Positions 1-8,900 of a stretch of DNA of 38,132 bases are shown in pieces; within the stretch, counting starts at the first letter, position 1, and each line of letters starts with the position of its first letter. The position numbers and the translations under genes were made by a program. The notes beneath the pieces were generated by a model that saw nothing but the letters and a program-made list of their open reading frames with translations, did not search any database and was not told the origin of the DNA. Source of the stretch: Planctomycetota bacterium (GTDB taxonomy: Bacteria > Planctomycetota > Planctomycetia > Pirellulales > Pirellulaceae); contig JAJDEH010000449.1 of the NCBI GenBank assembly GCA_029259935.1, forward strand, positions 1 through 38,132, read 5' to 3'.

Positions 1-882
1 CGCCGTGGCCACGCCGTGGCCAAGAATCATGGACCACACCGGCTGATAAAGGCGGCCAATTAGAAGTTGCCTTTGAAGCCAGCGAAAAAACTCGGTCAAA
101 GTACATGTCTCGCGATTAATCATCATCGCGGTCGGGACGAACGCCACCCGTTTGCCAAGTCTCACCATCTCTTGATAAATGACCAAATCCTCGACCAAGG
201 ATGTTTGCAACCGCTCGATCAACGCGGACTGTTCGATACACGCTCGCTTTACCGCGCAGCTTCCGCCCCAGACCGTTGAGTGAATCACTGACGCGGTGGT
301 CGCTGAGTTCCAAATGTATCGAGCCAACGAGCCCCAACTTAAGGTCGTTGGTTCATACCAGCGATGTCCGGTTGTGGCTCCGACCTCGCCATCCACCAAG
401 GGTGAGACAAGTTCGCGGATCCAGGTCGGATAAGTGATCGCGTCGGCGTCCGCTTCGACCAGGATTTCGTACGAATCGTCCAGCGTGTCGAGGATTTGCA
501 CCCAGCCGCTGTTGATCAGGCTGCAGGTGGTCAGTCGCCGGATGAGTACCTGAATCTTCAAAAGGGCGTCGGCATCGCGCCGATGTTGGATGACGTCTCG
601 GACGGCTTCGGCCGCCGGATCATTGATGTCATCCACGACCACGAAGATGTGGTAACTCGGATAGTCTTGGTCTAATAGCGCCTCGATGCAGTTTCTCAAG
701 AAGGGGTCGCTGCCACGTAAACAGAGGATCACGGCCACCTTAGGGCAATCACCGTCCGCCAGAATTGGTGGCCGCACCCGGGCCGCGTCGGCGACCATTC
801 GCGCCACGAACGGTGTTTGCGCCAGCGCCAGCAGTATTAAACCAACGAAAAATCCGATCGACAGGACGAGCAGGACATCCAT
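1..882 (-). CDS. Family 2 glycosyltransferase, membrane-anchored, 3' end beyond the window
   Basis: Reading the minus strand from the ATG at 882 gives 294 codons with no stop, so the gene continues past the left edge. An in-frame TAG lies 18 nt upstream of this ATG and there is no other start between them, so the start is firm. Residues 1-25 form a hydrophobic membrane anchor. The catalytic fold begins near residue 48 (VAVILCLRGSDPFL). The DxD metal and nucleotide-sugar site is D145-A-D147, a probable acidic base site is VED in VEDLVIYQE, and RQLLIGRLYQP stands where processive or ceramide-type GT2 enzymes have the QxxRW-like motif. It is clearly a paralogue of the glycosyltransferase at 4579-5844, sharing CLRGSDPFL, QDYPS and NRET. 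It probably transfers a sugar from a nucleotide sugar to a lipid acceptor at the membrane. Donor and acceptor cannot be read from the sequence. Confidence 0.88.
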   Translation of the reverse strand, partial: MDVLLVLSIGFFVGLILLALAQTPFVARMVADAARVRPPILADGDCPKVAVILCLRGSDPFLRNCIEALLDQDYPSYHIFVVVDDINDPAAEAVRDVIQHRRDADALLKIQVLIRRLTTCSLINSGWVQILDTLDDSYEILVEADADAITYPTWIRELVSPLVDGEVGATTGHRWYEPTTLSWGSLARYIWNSATTASVIHSTVWGGSCAVKRACIEQSALIERLQTSLVEDLVIYQEMVRLGKRVAFVPTAMMINRETCTLTEFFRWLQRQLLIGRLYQPVWSMILGHGVATA

Positions 883-1390
883 GAACGCTACTCTGGGGCG
901 CTAGGATCACAACCGAAACGGAGTGGGAACTACCACCCGTGAGCCTTGGCTCCGTTCAGTTGGCAGATGATCCAGAAAGGGCAGGAAAATAGGGGCATCA
1001 GTATGAATATCGGACTGCGATCTCGTGGACCCTGCGGAATTTCTGCTGGCTTCCCCGAAATTGATGTGGCCGGCCGAAAGCCGACCGCACGCCCCCAGCC
1101 CTGCATCCTGGTCCAACCCTACTATCCAACGGGGGGCATGTTCCGTTTGGGTAATTCTGGCAGCAGATCCTTGAAGTTTTTCGACGATACAAATATCCTT
1201 AACCTTCTATACTTACAGAAACGCCTAAATTCATATCTCGGAGCCTTTTAAGCAGGACATCCGGTTCCGCCGATATAGAGGTTAGGTTGCCGCAGATCTG
1301 AGTAGATCCTTCCCGCCCGCCCCCAGTGCGGTTGAGCTTCCGAGCATCTCTTGGCGAGCTTCAACCAGCCACGTCAGAGCGAACCCGCCA
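883..1390. other. Divergent intergenic region
   Basis: This 508 bp stretch separates the minus-strand glycosyltransferase from the plus-strand biosynthetic genes, so it should hold promoters for both. Its right part (about 1180-1250) is noticeably more AT-rich than the flanking genes, as expected for a promoter. I see no convincing -35/-10 pair, riboswitch or terminator. Short open frames inside it (for example 946-1251) have no recognisable domain and no good ribosome binding site. Confidence 0.5.
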
Positions 1391-4300
1391 ATGGACCATC
1401 CAACCGCCGTCACTGCAGCGGCAAAGCCCTCTCGGAAAATGACTTGCGCCATTTTTTCCGGAGGGACCGGGTCAAATCGGCTAACGCAAAGTTTGTTGCG
1501 CGTGGGCGAACCTCAATTGTCGTTGAAGTTGATCGTGAATGCCTACGACGATGGGAAAAGCACGGGACGGATCCGTCGCGATTTCGGCATGTTGGGACCG
1601 TCCGACATCGCCAAGAATATGATGGCCACGCTCGATCCCAATCAACCTGGCGCGAGCGAGATTCTCAGCTTCCTCGAACTGACGCTGGCCGAGCGCGAAG
1701 GCGTCGCGACGATGATCGCGGTTGTCGAGCGAATTGCCGCCGGTCAGCCAACTCGAAGCACCGAACTGGAGAACCGTCTTGACCGCCTGCCGGTCACGGT
1801 GAAAGAAGCATTTCGCGATTATCTGCGCTTTTTTGTCGACCAGGCTCGGGCGGTCGCTCAGCCCTATGACTTGGACGATTTCAGACTACGCAATTTGATC
1901 TTCACGGGTGCGTTTTTCAAGAACGAACGTGACTACCAGGCTACCATCGCGGAACTGTCGGAAGTGCTGCAAGTGCGGGCCGAAATCATCCTTAACAATT
2001 TCCGCGATTTGCACCTCGTGGCGACCACCCGCGACGGCCGCTTGTTGGCCAACGAGGCGGCGGTGGTTGACGATTCGCTAGACCAAGACATTATTGGCCA
2101 CTACCTGCTGGCCCATCGGCTGGGCGACGGTGAAGCCGCTCGCATCGACGCGTTGCTGGACCAGGACGAAAAGGATGCACTACTCGCCGAGGCGCACCAG
2201 CCGTTGTCGCTGTCGGATCGGGCGGCGGAGGCGATCCGGTCGGCGGATTTGGTGGTGTTCGCTCCGACGACGATCGATTCCAGTTTAGTCCCGACGTTGA
2301 TTTCGGATGGCTGCTGGGCGGCGCTTCGCGATGCCTGCGGCCCTCGCATCTTCGTGGCGAACTTAATTCGCGAGCGAGGCACCTTCACGCTGGCCGAACA
2401 ACTGCGCGAGTTGGAGAAGTCTCTGCAGCAGCAGTTGGGGGCGAGCTACTTTTTGCACGACGTGATGGACTATGTGCTGGTCAACAATCACGGTTGCCGG
2501 ACCAACACGTTTGACGGCGTCATCCGAATTCCGATCGACCGCCTGGAAATCGAACGGATGGGGATCGAGGTCGTTGTCGCCGATGTCGAAGATCACCAGC
2601 ATGTGGGGCTTCACGACGGCGACGCCTTAGCTCGTCAAATCGTCTCGCTGACGGATCGCCATAAGACGACGCTTCGCCCTGCAAAAGATGATCAGGCCAA
2701 AGAGATCCTGCGGCACATGCTCTTGAGTCCGATTTCACAGACCATTGACCGGGAGAAAGCGGCCAGCCTGGTGAAACGTCTGCTGGGTGTCGAAGATTTA
2801 CAGCAGTCGGTTTCCGCCGCCCGGATTCGCGTCGTGATCGCGGCCAACGGGCGCGGTTCGCGACTGGAAGGCGATATTCCCAAACCGGTCTACCCGATCA
2901 ACGGACGGCCCTGCATCGTGCATTTGGCCGAAAAGGCGCAAGTGCTCGACCCGAATTTCCTGGTGGTTACCAACAGTGAAAACGACGCGGCGATCCGCCA
3001 GGCTTTGGCCCAAGTGTCGAATCGCGAACATACCTTGGTGACCGAGCCCCGCGGTTCCGGCGCGGCGGTGTTGGCCACGGCGGACGAGTTCGCGGCGGAC
3101 GACGAGAACATCATGATCGTCTGGGCCGACGCGCCAAATCTGCGACTTTCAACGATGGTCGAAACGGCGATGATTCACAAGGCGCTCGGCGATTCGGCGG
3201 TGACCATGCCCACCACTTGGGAGATGGATCCGTACGCCGGTGTCGAACGCGATGCCGACGGCCGAGCGACGGGAATGTTTCAAACGAAGGTCGATCCTCA
3301 CAAAAAACGGCTGTTCGGCGAACACGACGCCAGCTTGTTCGTGGCCAAGGCGGACGTACTGTTCGACGCCCTGCGGCATTGGCAGCCGCTGGTGACTTCC
3401 CACGATCCGCGCGCCGAAATCGATTTGCTGCAGGCAATCAATCTGATCCCCGAACGGGGTGGAATTTTGACGGCGGCCGCCATCGCGGATGCCCGCGAGA
3501 GCAAAGGATTCAATACCATCGCCGAGGCCAGAGCGGTCGAGGCAAACGCGAAGGCACTTTCTTCCGAGGTGATTCGTCTGGCGGATTTCGTGGGCGTCTC
3601 GGAGTCGATGCACGAGTTGCAGGACGACGACGAATCGGAGAGCCTCAGTTCGGGATTCAAACCGGAAGTGGTTCAGCAAAGATTTCGCGAGGCGATCAAA
3701 CGCAGCTATCAGGCGGCGGTCTTCGACGTGGACGGCAACCTGCTCGACGCCGACGGCCAGCTTCGCGACGATGTGTTGGCCAAGTTGATCGAGTTGGCCG
3801 GGATGCGACTGCCGATCGCCTTCATTACCGGTCGTCGCAACGAGTCGTTGAAGACGCGGTTGCTGGACAAGCTCGTGGCAACGGTTGATCGGAGTTTGCT
3901 CAACGGCCTCTACACCTATCCCTACAACGGTGCCATTGGATATCGGCTGGATGGACCCGGCCATCGATTCTTCGATCGTCCGTTGCCTTCGTATCTGGCG
4001 GCGGCCACGATGCGAATTCTGCGCGAACACTTGCTGACCTGGTTGGACGATTACGATGTGACCAACTACAAGATAACGATTTGGCCCCATGAGAAATCAC
4101 GCCAGCGACAAATGGTGCGGTCGATGAATCATTTGCTGTCGCTAGCAATGATTCCCGTGCGAGCCCAAATTAGCGGCTCGATCGAAGAAAACGGAGCGAT
4201 CGTCCTAACGTCCGTGGATATCCACTCCAAAGTGGGCAAACGTGCCGCCTTGGAAGATTTTTCACGACGCGTAGGGGTCAAAATTGACGATATCGTCAAA

Positions 4301-4540
4301 GTAGGGGATCAAGGCTGCCCCGACGGGGTCGACCACGAACTGCTTGTCGGCCACGGCAGCTTTGGAACTCAATTCTGTGATCCGGCGAGCCAACATCAAA
4401 TCGACTTGCCAATACTGTCCGGAAAAAGGAACGTGGAAGCTTGGTTGTGGCTCATGCCGCAACTCGTGTTTGAGCCAATGAAGGAACGGGCCAACGACCA
4501 ACCGACGGATTCAGTTCACATCGGCGTGTCCGGGGCCTGA
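1391..4540 (+). CDS. Three-domain fusion: CofD/YvcK-like + GlmU-like nucleotidyltransferase + HAD phosphatase
   Basis: This 1049-residue protein joins three enzyme-like domains. Residues 18 to about 450 resemble the CofD/YvcK (UPF0052) family: an N-terminal FSGGTG loop, then AYDDGKSTGRIRRDFG with D53-D54-G55, and GPSDIAKNM where YvcK has PPGDIRNCL. Residues 478 to about 720 form a nucleotidyltransferase resembling the GlmU N-terminal domain: AANGRGSRL, then IPKPV, RGSGAAV where GlmU has GTGHA, and D580 in WADAP at the metal-binding Asp position. Residues 774-1035 are a class IIB HAD phosphatase: nucleophile motif DVDGNLLD with D779 and D781 (Asn replaces the usual Thr), motif III K947, motif IV GD with D973. 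Bacillus YvcK/GlmR binds UDP-GlcNAc and GlmU makes it, so a role in sugar-nucleotide supply or sensing is a reasonable inference. The alternative is CofC/CofD-like phosphoryl-group transfer. The start could also be M17 at 1439. Confidence 0.82.
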   Translation: MDHPTAVTAAAKPSRKMTCAIFSGGTGSNRLTQSLLRVGEPQLSLKLIVNAYDDGKSTGRIRRDFGMLGPSDIAKNMMATLDPNQPGASEILSFLELTLAEREGVATMIAVVERIAAGQPTRSTELENRLDRLPVTVKEAFRDYLRFFVDQARAVAQPYDLDDFRLRNLIFTGAFFKNERDYQATIAELSEVLQVRAEIILNNFRDLHLVATTRDGRLLANEAAVVDDSLDQDIIGHYLLAHRLGDGEAARIDALLDQDEKDALLAEAHQPLSLSDRAAEAIRSADLVVFAPTTIDSSLVPTLISDGCWAALRDACGPRIFVANLIRERGTFTLAEQLRELEKSLQQQLGASYFLHDVMDYVLVNNHGCRTNTFDGVIRIPIDRLEIERMGIEVVVADVEDHQHVGLHDGDALARQIVSLTDRHKTTLRPAKDDQAKEILRHMLLSPISQTIDREKAASLVKRLLGVEDLQQSVSAARIRVVIAANGRGSRLEGDIPKPVYPINGRPCIVHLAEKAQVLDPNFLVVTNSENDAAIRQALAQVSNREHTLVTEPRGSGAAVLATADEFAADDENIMIVWADAPNLRLSTMVETAMIHKALGDSAVTMPTTWEMDPYAGVERDADGRATGMFQTKVDPHKKRLFGEHDASLFVAKADVLFDALRHWQPLVTSHDPRAEIDLLQAINLIPERGGILTAAAIADARESKGFNTIAEARAVEANAKALSSEVIRLADFVGVSESMHELQDDDESESLSSGFKPEVVQQRFREAIKRSYQAAVFDVDGNLLDADGQLRDDVLAKLIELAGMRLPIAFITGRRNESLKTRLLDKLVATVDRSLLNGLYTYPYNGAIGYRLDGPGHRFFDRPLPSYLAAATMRILREHLLTWLDDYDVTNYKITIWPHEKSRQRQMVRSMNHLLSLAMIPVRAQISGSIEENGAIVLTSVDIHSKVGKRAALEDFSRRVGVKIDDIVKVGDQGCPDGVDHELLVGHGSFGTQFCDPASQHQIDLPILSGKRNVEAWLWLMPQLVFEPMKERANDQPTDSVHIGVSGA

Positions 4541-4578
4541 TCGGCGAACGGAACAAAACGCCGCTGAATGCGGGGGAC

Positions 4579-5844
4579 TTGGATTTGGAAATCATCGCGA
4601 TTGTTGTATTTGGCGTGCTGGCCTTGTTTTCTCTCGTGCAACTGGTTTGTGCGATCGGATTCGCGCGGGTCATGGGCCGGCCCCGGCAAGAACTGCCTCC
4701 GGACGAAGGACTGCCCAAGGCCGCCGTGCTGCTCTGCTTGCGCGGCAGCGACCCCTTCTTGGATAATTGCATCGTTGGTTTGCTGAGCCAGGACTATCCT
4801 AGTTTTGACATTCGCATCATCGTCGACCATCGCGACGATCCGGCTTGGGAAGTTGCCGAGGAAATTGTATCGCGTCACAACGCCGGCAACGTGCAGATTC
4901 ACGAACTACAAAACCGCCAAGAAACGTGCAGCTTGGTCAACAGCAGCGTGGTGCAGGCGATCTCTGAATTGGACGAGTCGTATGAGGTGGTCGCGATTCT
5001 AGATGCCGACGTGGTGGCCCACCCAAGCTGGCTGCGTGAATTGGTTGCTCCGCTACTTGATCCCGAGGTTGTGGCGTCCGCCGGAAACCGCTGGTACATG
5101 CCCGAGCAAGCCACTTGGGCGGCGCTGGTCCGTTACGTCTGGAACGTCGGCTCGGTCGTGCAGATGTTTTGGGGCAACTATACTTGGGGCGGCTCGGTCG
5201 CGGTTAATCTGAAACTGTTTCGCGAATCCGATCTGCTCTCGCAGTGGTCCAAGGCATTCGGCTTCGATACCACGATCTATGCCGAAGCCCGCCGCCAGGG
5301 ATATCGCACCGCCTTTGTTCCCACCGTGATGATGACCAATCGTGAAACGGTGTACATGCCGGGCTTCGTCCCTTGGATGGCTCGCCAAATGCTGTTGTCG
5401 CGGCTTTACCATCCGCACTGGCCACAAGTCATTGGGCAGTCGGTGATCACGTCGATCGGGGTCGTGGCGGCCGTCGTCATCATTGCGATCTCGTTATGGA
5501 CCCAGCAGTGGGCTCCGTTGTGGTGGTCGCTTGGCGGACTGGCGGCTTACCTGGGTTCGGTGCTGATCATTCTGGCGATGCTGGAGGCGGCCGTGAGCCG
5601 TGTCGTGCGAGCCCGCAACGAGCCGGTTGATTGGTTTAACGCCGGAGTACTTCTGAAATTGCTATTGGCTTTGCCGCTGACCCAGTTCACCTATTCGGCG
5701 GCCGCCTTTATTGCCATGTTCATGCGGCGCGTCGAGTGGCGTGGTATTTCTTACCGCATCGACGGCCCGTATGACATCCATATGCTTGAATATCGACCCT
5801 ATCAAACAGAGAAGCAATCCAAGGACTCCTTGGTTTCGCTCTAG
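4579..5844 (+). CDS. Family 2 glycosyltransferase, polytopic membrane protein
   Basis: This 421-residue protein has an N-terminal membrane segment (about 4-27), a cytoplasmic GT2 domain and two or three C-terminal membrane segments (about 290-390). Visible motifs are CLRGSDPFL near residue 54, the DxD site D142-A-D144, FDTTIYAEA at the third acidic site, and RQMLLSRL (R269 to R275) in the QxxRW-like position. The overall plan resembles ceramide glucosyltransferase-like and other lipid glycosyltransferases. The start is uncertain: TTG at 4579 gives MDLEII, which aligns with the N-terminus of the paralogue at 1-882, but the GGGGGA at 4572-4577 is better spaced for a TTG at 4585. It lies 38 bp after the fusion gene and 84 bp before the polyketide synthase, in the same direction, so co-transcription is likely. 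A lipid or polyketide product of the next genes is the probable acceptor (inference). Confidence 0.87.
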   Translation: MDLEIIAIVVFGVLALFSLVQLVCAIGFARVMGRPRQELPPDEGLPKAAVLLCLRGSDPFLDNCIVGLLSQDYPSFDIRIIVDHRDDPAWEVAEEIVSRHNAGNVQIHELQNRQETCSLVNSSVVQAISELDESYEVVAILDADVVAHPSWLRELVAPLLDPEVVASAGNRWYMPEQATWAALVRYVWNVGSVVQMFWGNYTWGGSVAVNLKLFRESDLLSQWSKAFGFDTTIYAEARRQGYRTAFVPTVMMTNRETVYMPGFVPWMARQMLLSRLYHPHWPQVIGQSVITSIGVVAAVVIIAISLWTQQWAPLWWSLGGLAAYLGSVLIILAMLEAAVSRVVRARNEPVDWFNAGVLLKLLLALPLTQFTYSAAAFIAMFMRRVEWRGISYRIDGPYDIHMLEYRPYQTEKQSKDSLVSL

Positions 5845-5916
5845 GAAGTGTCCGGCATCGAATTATCGATCGCCGGTTCGCGCCGAAAAGAGCTGGCGCA
5901 TTGCGGTCAGTAGTCA

Positions 5917-5922
5917 GTGAGG
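5917..5922 (+). promoter_or_regulatory. Ribosome binding site deciding the polyketide synthase start
   Basis: GTGAGG lies six bases before the ATG at 5929. This favours the ATG over the in-frame GTG at 5917, which would add four residues and has no comparable site upstream. Confidence 0.55.
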
Positions 5923-5928
5923 TCAGGA

Positions 5929-8900
5929 ATGGTTGAGCTATCGGAAAGACTGACGAACCTTTCGCCCGCCAAACGGCGGTTGCTGGAACAGCGTCTAAAG
6001 AAAAAGCCGGGGGTCGCCGAGCCGATTGCGATTGTCGGCATGTCGTGCCGATTCGCCGGCGCGCACAATCTGCAAGAGTATTGGCGGATCATCCACGATG
6101 GTATCGACGGCACGGGCGAAATTCCGAGCTGGCGGTGGGATGTTGAGGGGCTGTATGACTCAACGGGCCAAGAGACGGGCAAGATGTCGGTCAAGTGGGC
6201 GGGGATGGTCGATGGCATCGATCAGTTTGACCCGATGTTTTTCGGCATTTCGCCCCGCGAAGCATCGCGCATGGACCCGCAGCAACGATTGCTGCTGGAG
6301 GTCTCGTGGGAGGCGCTTGAGGTGGCCGGCCTGGCACCCGATCGGATGTCCGGCACCGCGACCGGAGTCTTTGTGGGCATTGGCGGCACCGACTATTCAA
6401 AAATTCCCTCGCAATTCGAGGACTACTACCACTACATCGACGCCCATGTCGGCACGGGCAACGCGCTAAGCATCGCCGCCAATCGGGTCTCCTATATTCT
6501 CGACTTGCGCGGACCCAGCATGGCAATCGACACCGCCTGTTCGTCGGGCATGATGGGACTGCACTTGGCGATGCAGGCATTGCGCAACCGCGATTGCGAT
6601 GCTGCTTTGGCGGGCGGAGTGAATGCGATTTTGACTCCCGAAACGACCATCGCTTTTTCCAAGGCTCAGATGCTATCCAGCGACGGCCATTGCCGGCCGT
6701 TTGATTCGGCCGCTAACGGCTATGTCCGGGGCGAAGGTTGCGGCATGATCGTGCTCAAGCGGCTGACCGACGCCCAACGCGACGGCGATAACGTGTTGGC
6801 GGTCGTTCGCGCCAGCGCGACCAATCAAGATGGTCGCACGTCGGGGATTACCGCCCCCAACGGCGTCTCGCAGCAAAAGTGCATTCACGCCGCGCTCAAA
6901 CAAGCGGGACTAACCACCGACCAAGTCAGCTATATCGAGGCCCATGGCACCGGGACGCCGCTGGGCGATCCCATCGAAGTTGACGCGCTGGGCAAGGTGT
7001 TTCGTCAACGTAGCGAAAAGGACTCGCCGCTGCACATCAGTTCGGTCAAAGCCAACATCGGCCATACGGAAACCGTGTCGGGAATCGCGGGCATCATCAA
7101 AGTCGTGCTGATGATGCAGCACCGCCAGATTCCGCCCCAGTTGCACTTTCACGAACTCAATCCGCACATGTCGCTGGACGGCACGCGGCTGCGGATCCCT
7201 CAAGAATTGACCGAGTGGAAGACGTACGGAAAAACACGAGTTGCCGGCGTTAGTTCGTTCGGGTTTGGCGGTTCCAATACGCACGTCATCATCGAAGAGG
7301 CCCAGCCGGCGAAGCAGCCGGCCGCGCCCGAGATCGATCGCGACTTGCACTTGATGACGCTATCGGCAAAGTCCAAATCGGCTTTGGAACGGTTGGCCAA
7401 GCGGCACGCGGAATTTGTTAGCGAGAACCCGGATGTCGCGCTTGCCGACCTTTGTAATTCGATGAACGTGGGCCGGTCGCATTTCAATCATCGAGCCACG
7501 ATTGCCGCCCCCAACCGAACCGACCTCTTGGAAAAATTGGCGGCGATTGCTGAAGGCAAGAAAGCCTCGGGAGTCAAACTGGCGCAGGTAAAATTGGCGA
7601 CCGCGCCGAAAGTGGCCTTCTTGTTCACCGGGCAAGGGTCGCAGTATGTAGGGATGGGCCGGGGGTTGTACGAAACCCAGCCGGTCTTCCGCGAGACGCT
7701 TGACGAGTGCGACGCCATCTTGCGCGAAGAACTCGAGCAATCATTGCTTTCAGTCCTGTACCCCGAGTCCGACGCTCCGACACCGATCGACGAGACCGCT
7801 TACACGCAGCCCGCGTTGTTCTCGATTGAGTACGCGCTGGCCAAACTGTGGCGTTCATGGGGCATCGAGCCCAGCGTGCTGATCGGGCACAGCGTGGGTG
7901 AGTACGTGGCGGCGACCGTTTCCGGAATCCTCAGCTTGGAGGATGGACTGCGGCTGATCGCCAAGCGAGCCAGCTTGATGCAGCGGCTGCCCCGGGATGG
8001 TTCCATGGCGGTGATCTTCGCCAGCATGGACGAAACTCAAAAGCAACTTCGCGGCTTCGAGACACGCGTCTCGATCGCGGCGGCTAACGGCCCCGAGAAC
8101 ACCGTGATTTCCGGCAAGGCCGATGCGGTGCAGGAGTTAATCGAGCAGTTTGAAGCCGACGGCGTGAAGACGCAACCCTTGACGGTATCGCACGCTTTTC
8201 ATTCGCCGCTGATGGACCCGATGTTGGATGAGTTTGAATCGTTCGCCGAAACGATCGACTTTCAAGCTCCCCAGATTCCTGTCGTCTCGAATTTGACCGG
8301 CCAGTTGATCACCGAGGAACCGCCTCGCGCCGGCTACTGGCGGAGTCATGTCCGCAATGCAGTTCGTTTTGCGGACGGCATGCAATTGTTGACGGAACAG
8401 AACGTCCACGTCATGCTCGAAATCGGCCCGGCTCCCATCTTGCTGGGAATGGGCCGACGCTGTTTGCCCAAGTCGGAAGCCGCCTGGCTGCCCTCCTTGA
8501 GAAAGGGCCAAAGCGACTCGAAGATCTTGTTTAACACGTTGGCCGAGTTGTACGGCGCTGGCGCGACGATTGACTGGCGCGGCTTCGATTCGCCTTGGCC
8601 GCGGCGCAAGGTCATATTGCCGACGTATCCCTTCGAGCAGAATCGATATTGGTTCACCGCTGACACGGCCAAGCGATCATCTCTTGGCGGCCGTGGCGGT
8701 CCGGTCGTACACCCCTTGCTGGGCAGTCGCATTCCGTCGGCTTTGGATGCGACGCTATTCGAAGGCCGATTGAGTAGCCGTTCTCCCGCATACCTGGTCG
8801 ACCACCAAGTGCAGGGTTCACCCGTGGTACCGGCGGCGGCTTACATCGAACAAGGTTTTGCAACCGCCGAGCAGGTCTTTGGCGACGGCCATCACTTGCT

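Noticed and set aside
946..1251. Possible small gene in the divergent region
   Set aside because: No domain, no ribosome binding site, and it occupies the expected promoter region.
3149..4090. Long minus-strand open frame opposite the fusion gene
   Set aside because: It is a shadow of the plus-strand coding frame, has no recognisable domain, and overlaps regions with clear HAD and nucleotidyltransferase motifs on the plus strand.
1391..4540. F420 biosynthesis (CofC/CofD) as the role of the fusion
   Set aside because: The central domain is closer to GlmU-type than to CofC motifs, a HAD domain is attached, and no other F420 gene is present.
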